A DNA stretch of 33,819 nucleotides from Fimenecus stercoravium (GTDB taxonomy: Bacteria; Bacillota; Clostridia; Oscillospirales; Acutalibacteraceae), in assembly GCA_018711545.1 (NCBI GenBank), contig DVIC01000034.1, positions 1 to 33,819 on the forward strand, given 5' to 3'. Positions within the stretch are counted from its first letter, which is position 1. Each line of letters begins with the position of its first letter. Shown here one piece after another: positions 14,899 through 23,362 of the stretch. The notes below the pieces were generated by a model. It did no database searches. It was not told the origin of the DNA and saw only the letters and a program-made list of their open reading frames with translations. Position numbers and translations under genes: made by a program.

Positions 14899-15297
14899 AT
14901 GCAAATCACGGATTCCATCGGTGATATGCTCACAAGAATTCGCAATGCGAGTTCCGCAAAGCATGACACGGTGAAAGTCCCCGCGTCCAACATGAAGAAG
15001 GCGATCGCGCAGATCCTCAAGGACGAGGGCTATATCAAGGATTTCAAGGTGGAAGAGGACGGCAAGCAGGGGATGATCGAGATCACCCTTAAGTACGGCG
15101 CCAACCGCGCTTCCGTTATCACGGGCCTGCGCAGAGTGTCCAAGCCCGGTCTTCGTATTTATACAAACTGCGAGGATATGCCGAAGGTCATGCGCGGCCT
15201 TGGTGTTGCGATCCTCTCCACATCCAAGGGCGTTATGACAGATCGCGAAGCTCGCAAGGCCAACGTCGGCGGCGAGGTCCTCGCGTATATCTGGTAA
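14899..15297 (+). CDS. rpsH: 30S ribosomal protein S8
   Basis: S8 is a primary binder of the central domain of 16S rRNA and, in E. coli, the repressor of the spc operon. The 132-aa protein has DSIGDMLTRIRNASSAKH at the start and the C-terminal STSKGVMTDREARKANVGGE typical of the family. AAAGGAGG lies 7 bases before the ATG. Confidence 0.98.
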   Translation: MQITDSIGDMLTRIRNASSAKHDTVKVPASNMKKAIAQILKDEGYIKDFKVEEDGKQGMIEITLKYGANRASVITGLRRVSKPGLRIYTNCEDMPKVMRGLGVAILSTSKGVMTDREARKANVGGEVLAYIW

Positions 15298-15311
15298 GGA
15301 GGTAAATCGGT

Positions 15312-15857
15312 ATGTCCAGAATCGGAAGACAGCCTATTGCTGTTCCGGCGGGCGTCGATGTGAAGATCGACGGCAGCACGATTACCGTCAAGGGCCCCAA
15401 GGGCACCCTTACCAGAACGGTACACAGCAATATGCAAGTGGCGATGGAGGACGGCGCTTTGACCGTCACCCGTCCCGATGACAGCAATCTCAACAAATCC
15501 CTGCACGGGCTTACCCGCACGCTGCTGCACAACATGGTCGTCGGCGTGACCGAGGGCTTCAAGAAGGAGCTTGAGGTCAACGGCGTCGGTTACCGTGTCG
15601 CAAAGCAGGGCAAGGATCTGGTCATGAACATCGGCTTCTCGCACCAGGTGACGATGTCCGAAACGGACGACATCACCATAGAAGTGCCCGCGCCGAACAA
15701 GATCATCATTTCCGGCCCCGACAAGCAGAAGGTCGGTCAGTTTGCCGCCGAGGTGCGCGAGAAGCGTCCGCCGGAGCCGTATAAGGGCAAGGGCATCAAG
15801 TACGCCGACGAGCACATCCGCCGCAAAGAGGGCAAGGCCGGCAAGGGCGGTAAGTAA
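15312..15857 (+). CDS. rplF: 50S ribosomal protein L6
   Basis: L6 stabilises the factor-binding region near the sarcin-ricin loop. The 181-aa protein has two repeats of the same fold, starting SRIGRQPIAVPAGVDVKI, and the C-terminal signature PEPYKGKGIKYADEHIRRKEG. AAGGAGG lies just upstream of the ATG. Confidence 0.98.
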   Translation: MSRIGRQPIAVPAGVDVKIDGSTITVKGPKGTLTRTVHSNMQVAMEDGALTVTRPDDSNLNKSLHGLTRTLLHNMVVGVTEGFKKELEVNGVGYRVAKQGKDLVMNIGFSHQVTMSETDDITIEVPAPNKIIISGPDKQKVGQFAAEVREKRPPEPYKGKGIKYADEHIRRKEGKAGKGGK

Positions 15858-15871
15858 AGGAGTGAAAGCAA

Positions 15872-16231
15872 ATGGTTAACAGACCCGACACCAACAAGGC
15901 GCGTCAAAAGCGCCATAAGAGAGTCCGCGCGAAGATCTCCGGCACCGCTGCGTGCCCGCGCCTGGATGTTTTCCGCTCACTCCAGCACATTTATGCACAG
16001 CTTATCGATGATGTCGCCGGCGTAACGCTCGTTGCGGCATCCACGACCGAAAAGGATTTCACGGCTTACGGCGGGAACGTCGAGGCCGCGCGTGCGGTCG
16101 GCAAGCTGCTCGCCGAGCGCGCCGCTGAAAAGAACATCAAGGACTGTGTTTTCGACAGAGGCGGCTATGTCTATCACGGCAGAGTTGCCGCGCTCGCCGA
16201 GGGCGCCCGTGAGGGCGGTCTGAACTTCTAA
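15872..16231 (+). CDS. rplR: 50S ribosomal protein L18
   Basis: L18 binds 5S rRNA together with L5. The 119-aa protein shows RQKRHKRVRAKISGTAACPR and LDVFRSLQHIYAQLIDD in the N-terminal half and ends DRGGYVYHGRVAALAEGARE, all typical. It is 14 bases after rplF and 16 before rpsE. Confidence 0.98.
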   Translation: MVNRPDTNKARQKRHKRVRAKISGTAACPRLDVFRSLQHIYAQLIDDVAGVTLVAASTTEKDFTAYGGNVEAARAVGKLLAERAAEKNIKDCVFDRGGYVYHGRVAALAEGAREGGLNF

Positions 16232-16247
16232 GAAAGGAGAAACGGAA

Positions 16248-16751
16248 ATGGCAAAAAGAATCGACGCATCCGCAATGGAACTCGAAGAGAGAGTCGTTGC
16301 GATCAACCGTGTTTCCAAAACCGTCAAGGGCGGCCGCATCATGAAGTTCTCCGCACTGGTCGTTGTCGGCGATAAGAACGGCACCGTGGGCTTCGGCCTC
16401 GGCAAATCGGGCGAAGTGCCGGACGCCATTCGCAAGGGCATTGAAAACGCCAAAAAGAATATGATCACGGTCGCGCTTAAGGGGACCACCATCCCGCACG
16501 AGATCATCGGCAAATACGGCGCGGGTGTTGTGCTCATGAAGCCCGCCGCCCCCGGTACCGGCGTTATCGCCGGCGGCCCCGTGCGTGCGGTCGTTGAAAC
16601 GGTCGGCATCAAGGACATCCGCTCCAAGGCGCTGCGTTCCAACAACCCCTGCAACGTCGTGCGCGCCACGATCGACGGGCTGTCGAAGCTGCGCAACGCC
16701 GACACGGTCGCCGCTGTGCGCGGCAAGACCGTCAAAGAGATTTTAGAGTAA
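16248..16751 (+). CDS. rpsE: 30S ribosomal protein S5
   Basis: S5 supports decoding accuracy and mRNA unwinding at the entry channel. The 167-aa protein has the double-stranded RNA-binding N-terminal domain (LEERVVAINRVSKTVKGGR) and the C-terminal domain with GTGVIAGGPVRAVVETVGI. In other bacteria spectinomycin resistance changes map to the loop near VSKTVKGG. rpmD follows after 12 bases. Confidence 0.98.
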   Translation: MAKRIDASAMELEERVVAINRVSKTVKGGRIMKFSALVVVGDKNGTVGFGLGKSGEVPDAIRKGIENAKKNMITVALKGTTIPHEIIGKYGAGVVLMKPAAPGTGVIAGGPVRAVVETVGIKDIRSKALRSNNPCNVVRATIDGLSKLRNADTVAAVRGKTVKEILE

Positions 16752-16763
16752 GGAGGGGCAATT

Positions 16764-16943
16764 ATGGCAAACGTTACGGTTACGCTGAAAAAAAGCCTGA
16801 TCGGCAGCAAAAAAGACCAGATTGCCACCGCCCGCGCACTCGGTCTTAAGAAAATCGGGGATACGGCCGTACAGCCCGACAACCCGCAGACACAGGGCAA
16901 GATCCGAAAGATCGCCCATCTTGTAGAGGTCACGAAAGCGTAA
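16764..16943 (+). CDS. rpmD: 50S ribosomal protein L30
   Basis: This 59-aa gene was read directly from the DNA between rpsE and rplO. The translation begins MANVTVTLKKSLIGSKKDQI and contains ATARALGLKKIGDTAVQPDN, the conserved L30 pattern, ending VEVTKA before TAA at 16941-16943. AAGGAGG lies 9 bases upstream of the ATG. L30 is a small protein of the large subunit bound to 23S rRNA. Its position in the spc part of the operon is standard. Confidence 0.96.
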   Translation: MANVTVTLKKSLIGSKKDQIATARALGLKKIGDTAVQPDNPQTQGKIRKIAHLVEVTKA

Positions 16944-16955
16944 GGAGGTGCGAAC

Positions 16956-17402
16956 ATGAAACTGCATGAACTTTCTCCCGCAGAAGGCTCCAAGAAAGCC
17001 TCCAAGCGTATCGGCAGAGGCGCAGCCTCCGGCCAGGGCAAAACCGCGGGCAAGGGCCACAAGGGCCAGAAGGCCCGCGCGGGCAAGGGCGTGCGCGCCG
17101 GCTTCGAAGGCGGTCAGATGCCCCTGCAAAGACGTGTCCCGAAAAGAGGCTTCAACAACATCTTCGCCAAGGAGATCTCCGCGGTCAACGTCGCGGCGCT
17201 GGATAAAGCGTTCGAGGACGGCGCGACCGTTACCGTCGAATCCCTTGTGGAAAAGGGCCTTGTGAAAAAGGCAAAGGACGGTGTGAAGATCCTCGGCAAC
17301 GGCGAACTTACGAAAAAGCTGAACGTCAGCGTGCACGCATATTCGGAGGCTGCCAAGCAGAAAATTGAGGCGGCAGGCGGAAAGGCCGAGGTGATTGGCT
17401 GA
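16956..17402 (+). CDS. rplO: 50S ribosomal protein L15
   Basis: L15 is a late-assembly protein with a long basic N-terminal extension. The 148-aa protein shows MKLHELSPAEGSKKASKRIG and the glycine-rich stretch GRGAASGQGKTAGKGHKGQK, then GFEGGQMPLQRRVPKRGF. Its TGA overlaps the secY ATG by one base, so the two are probably translationally coupled. Confidence 0.98.
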   Translation: MKLHELSPAEGSKKASKRIGRGAASGQGKTAGKGHKGQKARAGKGVRAGFEGGQMPLQRRVPKRGFNNIFAKEISAVNVAALDKAFEDGATVTVESLVEKGLVKKAKDGVKILGNGELTKKLNVSVHAYSEAAKQKIEAAGGKAEVIG

Positions 17403-18730
17403 TGTTTCGGACGTTCATCAACGCCTGGAAGATTGCGGATCTTCGCAAAAAGCTGCTGTATACGGCGCTTATCATCCTGATCTTCCGCATCGGCGCTGCG
17501 CTGCCCATTCCCTTCGTCAACATCACGGACGGTATCATCACAGACCAGAACGCCAACAACTTCATGACGTATCTGAGCATGATGACCGGCGATGCGTTCA
17601 ACTACGGTACGCTGTTCGCCATGTCCATTACGCCCTACATCAACGCCTCCATCATCATCCAGCTGCTGACGGTCGCCATCCCGGCGCTTGAACGGCTGGC
17701 AAAAGAGGGCGAAGAGGGCCGCAAAAAGATGTCGGCGATTACGCGGTACACCGCTGTGGGGCTTGCCGCTCTGCAAAGCACGGCGTATTACTTCTACATC
17801 CGTGCGCAGGGCTACCTCACCGTCGATGCAAACGGCGCTGCCTACACGGGCTTCTGGGCTGTGTTCCAGGCCATCGTCATCATCCTCTGCTACACGGCGG
17901 GCGCATCGCTTTTGATGTGGCTCGGCGAGCAGATCAATGAAAAGGGCATCGGCAACGGCATCTCGATCATCCTGTTCGCAGGTATCGTCTCGCGCATGCC
18001 CACCACCCTTTACAACCTGTATACCTATGTGGACCGCGGCGGCGCGTATTTCGCGCTCATCCCCATCGCGTTCGTCTCCATGCTTCTGATGATCGCTTTC
18101 ATCGTCTGGATGGACAACGCCGAGCGCCGCATCCCTGTGCAGTATGCCAAGCGCGTCGTCGGGCGCAAAATGTACGGCGGCCAGAACACGCACATCCCGA
18201 TCAAGGTCAATATGTGCGGCGTGCTCCCCGTTATCTTTGCATCCTCGATTTTGTCGCTGCCGCCCACGGTCGAAATGTTCGTGACGCTCGACACCACGAC
18301 CGGCTGGGGCCGGTTCTGGGACGGCTTCTTCGGCATCTTCAGCACGGACCACTGGGCATACACCCTCATGTATTTCGTACTGATCATCTTCTTCGCATAC
18401 TTCTATGCGGCGATCCAGTACAATCCCATTGAAATGGCAAACAACATCCGCCGCAACAGCGGGGCGATCCCGGGCATCCGTCCCGGCAAGCCCACTTCGG
18501 ATTACATCACGAAGATCCTCTCTCGGATCACGCTGCTCGGCGCGCTGCTGCTTAGTGTCGTGGCGCTGTACCCGCTGCTGTTCTCGCAGATCACGGCGCT
18601 CTTTGACAAGCAGGTCAACCTGACCATGGGCGGCACGTCCATCATCATTATGGTCGGCGTCGCGCTCGAAACGGTCAAGCAGCTCGAGAGCCAGATGATG
18701 ATGCGCCATTACAAGGGCTTCTTGGATTAA
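17402..18730 (+). CDS. secY: Preprotein translocase subunit SecY
   Basis: SecY is the channel-forming subunit of the Sec translocon in the plasma membrane and works with SecE, SecG and SecA. The 442-aa protein has about ten hydrophobic segments. Conserved parts are FRIGAALPIPFVN in the first segment, MSITPYINASIIIQLLTVAI in the second (plug/lateral gate area), NGISIILFAGI, and the cytoplasmic loop RRIPVQYAKRVVG needed for SecA/ribosome contact. The C-terminal tail ETVKQLESQMMMRHYKGFLD is standard. adk follows after 18 bases. Confidence 0.98.
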   Translation: MFRTFINAWKIADLRKKLLYTALIILIFRIGAALPIPFVNITDGIITDQNANNFMTYLSMMTGDAFNYGTLFAMSITPYINASIIIQLLTVAIPALERLAKEGEEGRKKMSAITRYTAVGLAALQSTAYYFYIRAQGYLTVDANGAAYTGFWAVFQAIVIILCYTAGASLLMWLGEQINEKGIGNGISIILFAGIVSRMPTTLYNLYTYVDRGGAYFALIPIAFVSMLLMIAFIVWMDNAERRIPVQYAKRVVGRKMYGGQNTHIPIKVNMCGVLPVIFASSILSLPPTVEMFVTLDTTTGWGRFWDGFFGIFSTDHWAYTLMYFVLIIFFAYFYAAIQYNPIEMANNIRRNSGAIPGIRPGKPTSDYITKILSRITLLGALLLSVVALYPLLFSQITALFDKQVNLTMGGTSIIIMVGVALETVKQLESQMMMRHYKGFLD

Positions 18731-18748
18731 CGAAAGGAAAGACACTTT

Positions 18749-19381
18749 ATGAACCTGATTTTACTCGGCGCGCCGGGCGCGGGCAAGGGCACGCAGGCGG
18801 AAAAGATCTGCGAAAAGCTCGGCATTCCCGCAATCTCGACGGGCAACATGCTGCGCGAGGCCATGGCGAACGGTACCGAAATGGGGCTTAAAGCAAAATC
18901 CTTTATCGATGCGGGCAAGCTTGTCCCCGACGAGGTCGTCATCGGCATCATCCGCGAGCGTTTGCAGGCGGACGACTGCAAAAACGGCTTCATCCTCGAC
19001 GGCTTCCCGCGCACCATCCCGCAGGCAGAGGCGCTCGACGCAATGGGCGTGCGCATTGACCGCGTTATCGACATTGAAGTGCCCGATGAAAAGATCGCTG
19101 CCCGCCTTTCCGGCAGACGCGTATGCCTGAAATGCGGCGCGACCTATCATACCGAGTACAAAAAGCCGAAAACCGAGGGTGTCTGCGACGTCTGCGGCGA
19201 CAAGCTGGTGCAGAGAAAAGACGATATGCCCGAAACGGTGCTCGACCGGCTCAAGACCTATCATGAGCAGACCGAGCCGCTGAAAGACTATTACGCAAAG
19301 AAGGGCAACCTGCGCGTGGTAGAAGGGCAGGAGGCGGTCGCCGATACGACCGCGCTTACCATGAAAGCGCTGGAGGACTGA
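18749..19381 (+). CDS. adk: Adenylate kinase, zinc-lid form
   Basis: This enzyme interconverts ATP plus AMP and two ADP in the cytoplasm. The 210-aa protein has the P-loop GAPGAGKGTQ at 7-16, the AMP-binding TGNMLREA (31-38) and GFPRTIPQ (85-92). Its long LID domain has four Cys (C126, C129, C146, C149), which fits a structural zinc site as in Gram-positive enzymes. It lies between secY and map, its usual place, and map starts only two bases after its stop. Confidence 0.98.
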   Translation: MNLILLGAPGAGKGTQAEKICEKLGIPAISTGNMLREAMANGTEMGLKAKSFIDAGKLVPDEVVIGIIRERLQADDCKNGFILDGFPRTIPQAEALDAMGVRIDRVIDIEVPDEKIAARLSGRRVCLKCGATYHTEYKKPKTEGVCDVCGDKLVQRKDDMPETVLDRLKTYHEQTEPLKDYYAKKGNLRVVEGQEAVADTTALTMKALED

Positions 19382-19383
19382 GC

Positions 19384-20133
19384 ATGATTGTGCTGAAAAC
19401 GGCACGGGAGATCGAGCTCATCCGAAAGGCTTGCATTATTTCCGCGGAAGCATTGCAGGTGGCGGGCGAGGCTGTAAAGCCCGGGGTCACGACCTTTGAG
19501 ATCGACCGCATCGCCTACGAGTACATCAAAAAGCAGGGCGCCGAGCCCAACTTTCTGCACTTGTACGGCTTTCCCGCTACCGCGTGCATTTCCATAAATG
19601 ACGAGGTCATTCACGGCATTCCGAGCAAAAAACGTGTCATCCGCGAGGGGGACATCGTCAGCATCGACCTTGGCGCCAAGGTGGACGGATACAACGGCGA
19701 CAACGCCGCCACTTTCGCTGCGGGAACCATTTCCGAAGCGGCGAAGCGGCTGTGCGACACGACCGAAGAAAGCCTTTATAAGGGCATTGAAAAGGCGGTC
19801 GCAGGCGGCAGACTCGGCGATATCGGTTCTGCGGTGCAGACATACTGTGAGGAACGCGGCTACGGCGTCATCCGGGAATACACCGGGCACGGCGTCGGCG
19901 CCAAGCTGCATGAAGACCCCAGCGTACCGAATTTCGGCACCCCCGGCAGGGGTGTGCGCCTGTTGCCGGGCATGGTCATCGCCATTGAGCCCATGATCAC
20001 GGAAGGGGACAAGGCGATCCGGCAAATGCCCGACGGCTGGACGGTCAAAACCCGGGACGGCAAGCTTGCGGCGCATTTTGAGCATACCGTTGCCATCACT
20101 GCCGACGGCCCGCAGATCCTCACAAGGATTTGA
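19384..20133 (+). CDS. map: Methionine aminopeptidase, type I
   Basis: The enzyme removes N-terminal Met from new proteins using a two-metal site. The 249-aa protein has all five ligands: D95 (SIDLGAK), D106 (GDNAAT), H169 (GHGVG), E202 (IEPMI) and E233 (FEHT), plus H77 in HGIP. There is no N-terminal zinc-finger extension, so it is the short type Ia form. It is grouped with secY and adk, where most Firmicutes have it. The stop TGA precedes the next gene's ATG by 11 bases. Confidence 0.98.
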   Translation: MIVLKTAREIELIRKACIISAEALQVAGEAVKPGVTTFEIDRIAYEYIKKQGAEPNFLHLYGFPATACISINDEVIHGIPSKKRVIREGDIVSIDLGAKVDGYNGDNAATFAAGTISEAAKRLCDTTEESLYKGIEKAVAGGRLGDIGSAVQTYCEERGYGVIREYTGHGVGAKLHEDPSVPNFGTPGRGVRLLPGMVIAIEPMITEGDKAIRQMPDGWTVKTRDGKLAAHFEHTVAITADGPQILTRI

Positions 20134-20144
20134 CGGAGGCGTCT

Positions 20145-20417
20145 ATGGCGGAATGGAAGCAGGGCATGCTTGTGCGCGCCGAGCGCGGGCGTGAAAAGGG
20201 CAGGCTTTTGTGCGTCGTGGGGCAGGCGGAAAACCGCGTGCTGTTATGCGACGGCAAAGAACGCCCGCTCTCTCGCCCCAAGGCGAAGAACCCAAAGCAT
20301 TTGACGGTCATCGGGCACGTTCTCAGCGAACGGCAGATGCAGTCCAACCGGGCACTCAAGCAAGCGTTGAAGGATTTTTCGGAGGCGATAGCTTATGTCA
20401 AAGCAGGACATGATTGA
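20145..20417 (+). CDS. KOW-domain RNA-binding protein (L14e/COG2163-like)
   Basis: This 90-aa protein begins MAEWKQGMLVRAERGREKGR, a KOW-type fold start, and has a middle stretch ENRVLLCDGKERPLSRPKAK that resembles archaeal/eukaryotic L14e. The rest is helical (SNRALKQALKDFSEAIAYV). Such proteins are often found between map and infA in Clostridia; the role is unknown but probably in ribosome or RNA biology. I chose ATG 20145 with GGAGG five bases upstream; an earlier in-frame TTG overlaps map. The end overlaps infA by 23 bases in another frame, so infA translation is probably coupled to it. Confidence 0.85.
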   Translation: MAEWKQGMLVRAERGREKGRLLCVVGQAENRVLLCDGKERPLSRPKAKNPKHLTVIGHVLSERQMQSNRALKQALKDFSEAIAYVKAGHD

Positions 20418-20613
20418 AATTGAAGGTACGGTCGTTGAAGCGCTGCCCAACGCGCAGTTCCAGGTAGAGCTCTCCAACGGTCATCAAATTTTAGCCCATA
20501 TTTCCGGCAAACTGCGCATGAACTACATCCGCATCCTGCCGGGCGACAAAGTGACGGTCGAAATGTCGCCATATGACCTCACACGCGGGCGCATCACATG
20601 GCGAACCAAATAA
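20395..20613 (+). CDS. infA: Translation initiation factor IF-1
   Basis: IF-1 occupies the A site of the small subunit during initiation. The 72-aa protein has the usual length and OB-fold sequence: MIEIEGTVVEALPNAQFQVE, then GHQILAHISGKLRMNYIRIL, GDKVTVEMSPYDLTRGRI. It begins inside the KOW gene and is followed by rpmJ after 38 bases, the normal Firmicutes order. Confidence 0.98.
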   Translation: MSKQDMIEIEGTVVEALPNAQFQVELSNGHQILAHISGKLRMNYIRILPGDKVTVEMSPYDLTRGRITWRTK

Positions 20614-20651
20614 GAGCCGCAGGGCTATGCAGTTTTTAAGGAGGTAACACA

Positions 20652-20765
20652 ATGAAAGTCAGACCTTCTGTGAAAAAGATTTGTGAAAAGTGCAAGATCA
20701 TCAAGCGCAAAGGCAAAGTCATGGTGATCTGCGAGAATCCGAAGCACAAGCAGCGCCAGGGCTAA
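20652..20765 (+). CDS. rpmJ: 50S ribosomal protein L36, zinc form
   Basis: This 37-aa gene was read directly from the DNA. The protein begins MKVRPSVKKICEKCKIIKRK and ends VICENPKHKQRQG. C11, C14, C27 and H32 form the zinc-binding ribbon of the C+ type. AAGGAGG lies 9 bases before the ATG. L36 binds 23S rRNA near the L7/L12 stalk base. The gap to rpsM is unusually long for this operon (120 bases). Confidence 0.97.
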   Translation: MKVRPSVKKICEKCKIIKRKGKVMVICENPKHKQRQG

Positions 20766-20776
20766 TGGGCTGTGAT

Positions 20777-20807
20777 GTATCGTTGTTAAAGATCTAAGCA
20801 ACGATAC
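20777..20807 (+). promoter_or_regulatory. Hairpin in the long rpmJ-rpsM gap
   Basis: GTATCGTTG (20777-20785) pairs perfectly with CAACGATAC (20799-20807), with a 13-base loop. No T-run follows. It lies about 80 bases before rpsM, where the alpha operon leader of E. coli holds the S4 target. A regulatory function is possible but unproven. Confidence 0.4.
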
Positions 20808-20885
20808 CGTGCATTCCGGAAACCGTGCGTTCACAAACCGAACGGATTGTAAGTATTGGCATCAAAAATGGAGGTGCAACTGTAA

Positions 20886-21254
20886 ATGGCACGTATTTCA
20901 GGCGTTGATTTACCGAGAGATAAGCGGGTCGAGATCGGCCTCACCTATATCTACGGCATCGGCAGAAAGACGGCAAGCGACATCATCGCCGCCACCGGGG
21001 TCAACCCCGACACGCGCGTCAAGGATTTGACCGAAGAGGATGTTGCGAAACTTCGTGAATACATCGACCATAACGTCAAGGTGGAGGGCGACCTGCGCCG
21101 CGACGTGGCGTTCGACATCAAGCGTTTGATCGAGATCGGCAGCTACCGCGGCACAAGACACCGCAAGGGGCTTCCCGTGCGCGGGCAGACTTCCAAGAAC
21201 AACGCGCGCACCCGCAAGGGCCCGAAGAAGACCATCGCGAACAAGAAGAAATAA
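20886..21254 (+). CDS. rpsM: 30S ribosomal protein S13
   Basis: S13 lies in the head of the small subunit and contacts tRNA and L5. The 122-aa protein shows ARISGVDLPRDKRVEIGLTY and IYGIGRKTASDIIAATGV, ending in the basic tail RGQTSKNNARTRKGPKKT. It opens the alpha part of the superoperon. ATGGAGGTGC lies upstream of the start. Confidence 0.98.
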   Translation: MARISGVDLPRDKRVEIGLTYIYGIGRKTASDIIAATGVNPDTRVKDLTEEDVAKLREYIDHNVKVEGDLRRDVAFDIKRLIEIGSYRGTRHRKGLPVRGQTSKNNARTRKGPKKTIANKKK

Positions 21255-21269
21255 GGGAGGGCTTCGTAA

Positions 21270-21668
21270 ATGGCTACTGCTAAAAAAGGCGCGACCACCC
21301 GTCGCCGCCGCGAGCGCAAGAACATCGACAAGGGCGCCGCGCACATTCAATCGACCTTCAACAACACCATCGTCACCATCACCGACGTGCAGGGCAACGC
21401 CGTTTCGTGGGCTTCTGCCGGCGAAATGGGCTTCCGCGGCTCCAAAAAGTCCACGCCCTTTGCTGCGCAGACCGCTGCTGAGACCGCAGCGAAGATCGCC
21501 ATCGAGCACGGCATGAAGACCGTCGAAGTTTACGTCAAGGGCCCCGGCTCGGGACGTGAGGCTGCGATCCGCGCACTGCAGACCGCAGGTCTTGAGGTCA
21601 CGATGATCAAGGACGTCACGCCCATCCCCCACAACGGCTGCCGTCCGCCCAAAAGAAGAAGAGTCTGA
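21270..21668 (+). CDS. rpsK: 30S ribosomal protein S11
   Basis: S11 forms part of the platform near the E site. The 132-aa protein has HIQSTFNNTIVTITDVQGNA and SAGEMGFRGSKKSTPFAAQ, and the C-terminal VTPIPHNGCRPPKRRRV. It sits 15 bases after rpsM and 17 before rpsD. Confidence 0.98.
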   Translation: MATAKKGATTRRRRERKNIDKGAAHIQSTFNNTIVTITDVQGNAVSWASAGEMGFRGSKKSTPFAAQTAAETAAKIAIEHGMKTVEVYVKGPGSGREAAIRALQTAGLEVTMIKDVTPIPHNGCRPPKRRRV

Positions 21669-21685
21669 GTTTCGGAGGTGCAATT

Positions 21686-22312
21686 ATGGCAAGATATACA
21701 GGCGCGGCTTGCAAGCTCTGCCGCCGCGAGGGCAAAAAGCTCTTTTTGAAGGGTGAGCGCTGCTACACCAACAAATGCGCGGTGGACCGCCGCAGCTATG
21801 CCCCCGGCCAGCACGGCCAGAGCCGCAAAAAGACTTCCGAATACGGCATGCAGCTTCGTGCGAAGCAGCAGGCCCGCCGTTACTACGGCATTCAGGAAGG
21901 CCAGTTCCACAAGTATTTCCTCATGGCGGAACGCCGCCAGGGCATGACGGGTGAAAACCTGCTTCGCATCTGCGAAAGCCGGCTCGACAACGTCGTTTAC
22001 CTGCTCGGCTGGGCGTCCTCGCGTGCCGAAGCGCGTCAGCTGACCACGCACGGCCACTATCTCGTCAACGGCAAAAAGGTGGATATCCCCTCCTACCTGT
22101 TAAAGGCGGGCGACGAGGTCTCCATCCGCCAGAAGAGCCGCGACAGCGAAAAGTTCAAGGCGGTCCTTGAAGCGAATGCTTCCCGTCCCGTGCCGGAATG
22201 GCTGGACAAAAACGCCGAGGCGCTTTCCGCGAAAGTCGTTAAGCTGCCCGACCGCGAGCAGATCGAAGTTCCTGTTGAAGAACATCTTATCGTCGAGTTC
22301 TATTCGAAATAA
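21686..22312 (+). CDS. rpsD: 30S ribosomal protein S4, zinc form
   Basis: S4 nucleates 16S rRNA folding and, in different bacteria, represses either the alpha operon or its own gene. The 208-aa protein has Cys near residues 9, 12, 26 and 31 (ACKLCRREGKKLFLKGERC, then TNKC), which fits a zinc site. The S4 RNA-binding domain follows (RLDNVVYLLGWASSRAEARQ, HGHYLVNGKKVDIPSYLLK). An 80-base gap with a hairpin separates it from rpoA. Confidence 0.98.
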   Translation: MARYTGAACKLCRREGKKLFLKGERCYTNKCAVDRRSYAPGQHGQSRKKTSEYGMQLRAKQQARRYYGIQEGQFHKYFLMAERRQGMTGENLLRICESRLDNVVYLLGWASSRAEARQLTTHGHYLVNGKKVDIPSYLLKAGDEVSIRQKSRDSEKFKAVLEANASRPVPEWLDKNAEALSAKVVKLPDREQIEVPVEEHLIVEFYSK

Positions 22313-22352
22313 TCGGTTAGAGCGAAAGGTTTCTGACACAGAATATACGTTT

Positions 22353-22370
22353 TTCGGGCATTTGCCCGAA
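22353..22370 (+). other. Hairpin between rpsD and rpoA
   Basis: TTCGGGC (22353-22359) pairs with GCCCGAA (22364-22370) around the loop ATTT. There is no downstream T-run. It lies about 20 bases before the rpoA start and could modulate rpoA expression or mRNA processing; that is only a suggestion. Confidence 0.4.
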
Positions 22371-22392
22371 CCCAACGATAGGAGGGTTTTGA

Positions 22393-23343
22393 ATGATAGG
22401 AATTGACAAGCCCAGCGTGGAAGTGCTCGAGCTTTCCGAGGACGGCACCTACGGCAAGTTCACTATGGAACCCCTCGAGCGCGGCTACGGCACGACGATC
22501 GGCAACTCGCTTCGCCGCGTGCTGCTTTCCTCATTGCCCGGCTACGCGATCACTTCCGTCAAGATCGACGGCGTGCTGCACGAGTTCTCCACCGTCCCCG
22601 GTGTGAAAGAGGACGTCACCGAGATCGTGCTGAACTTAAAAGGCGTCATCCTGAAGATCCAGGGCGACGGTCCCAAGACGCTGTATGTCGAGGCTTCCGG
22701 CAAGTGCGAAGTGCGTGCCGGCGACATTAAAACGGATTCCGAGGTGGAGATCCTCAACCCCGATCATCTCATTGCGACGCTTTCCGAGGGCGCAACGCTC
22801 AACATGGAGCTGACCGCCGACCGCGGACGCGGGTATGTATCTGCGGAGCGCAATAAGCAGATGATGCAGCCGGTCATCGGCGTGATCTCCATTGATTCCA
22901 TCTATACCCCCGTGCTGAAAGTGAACTACACGGTCGAGAACACCCGTGTGGGGCAGATCACCGACTTCGACAAGCTCACGCTCGAAGCCTGGACGAACGG
23001 GACGATCTCCGCAAAGGAAGCCGTCTCGCTCGGCGCCAAGATCCTCACTGAGCACCTCAACCTCTTTGTGGAGCTCTCTGATGAAGCGGGCAACACCGAG
23101 GTCATGGTCGTCAAGGATGACGACGGCAAAGAAAAGGCCCTCGAGATGACCATTGAGGAGCTTGACCTGTCCGTGCGTTCGTTCAACTGCCTGAAACGCG
23201 CAGGCATCAACACGGTGGAAGATCTGATCAGCAAGTCCGAGGAGGACATGATGAAGGTGCGCAACCTTGGCAGAAAATCGCTTGAAGAAGTGATCGCCAA
23301 GTTGGAGTCGCTGAACTTCACGCTCCGCAAGGACGACGAATAA
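22393..23343 (+). CDS. rpoA: DNA-directed RNA polymerase subunit alpha
   Basis: Alpha forms the dimer on which RNA polymerase assembles and contacts UP elements and activators. In the 316-aa protein the N-terminal domain (about 1-230) has FTMEPLERGYGTTIGNSLRR and LSSLPGYAITSVKIDGV. The C-terminal domain (about 245-316) has the helix-hairpin-helix part NCLKRAGINTVEDLISKSEE and NLGRKSLEEVIAKLESL. AGGAGGG lies upstream of the ATG. rplQ follows after 19 bases. Confidence 0.98.
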   Translation: MIGIDKPSVEVLELSEDGTYGKFTMEPLERGYGTTIGNSLRRVLLSSLPGYAITSVKIDGVLHEFSTVPGVKEDVTEIVLNLKGVILKIQGDGPKTLYVEASGKCEVRAGDIKTDSEVEILNPDHLIATLSEGATLNMELTADRGRGYVSAERNKQMMQPVIGVISIDSIYTPVLKVNYTVENTRVGQITDFDKLTLEAWTNGTISAKEAVSLGAKILTEHLNLFVELSDEAGNTEVMVVKDDDGKEKALEMTIEELDLSVRSFNCLKRAGINTVEDLISKSEEDMMKVRNLGRKSLEEVIAKLESLNFTLRKDDE

Positions 23344-23362
23344 GGATAAAGGAGTGATTTAG

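Noticed and set aside
13674..15020. 448-codon open frame antisense to rplN-rpsH
   Set aside because: It is the mirror of five conserved ribosomal genes and has no start signal or family resemblance.
17114..18745. 543-codon open frame antisense to secY
   Set aside because: It lies opposite well-supported genes in GC-rich DNA, is rich in Arg/His/Asp typical of antisense translation, and has no recognisable motif.
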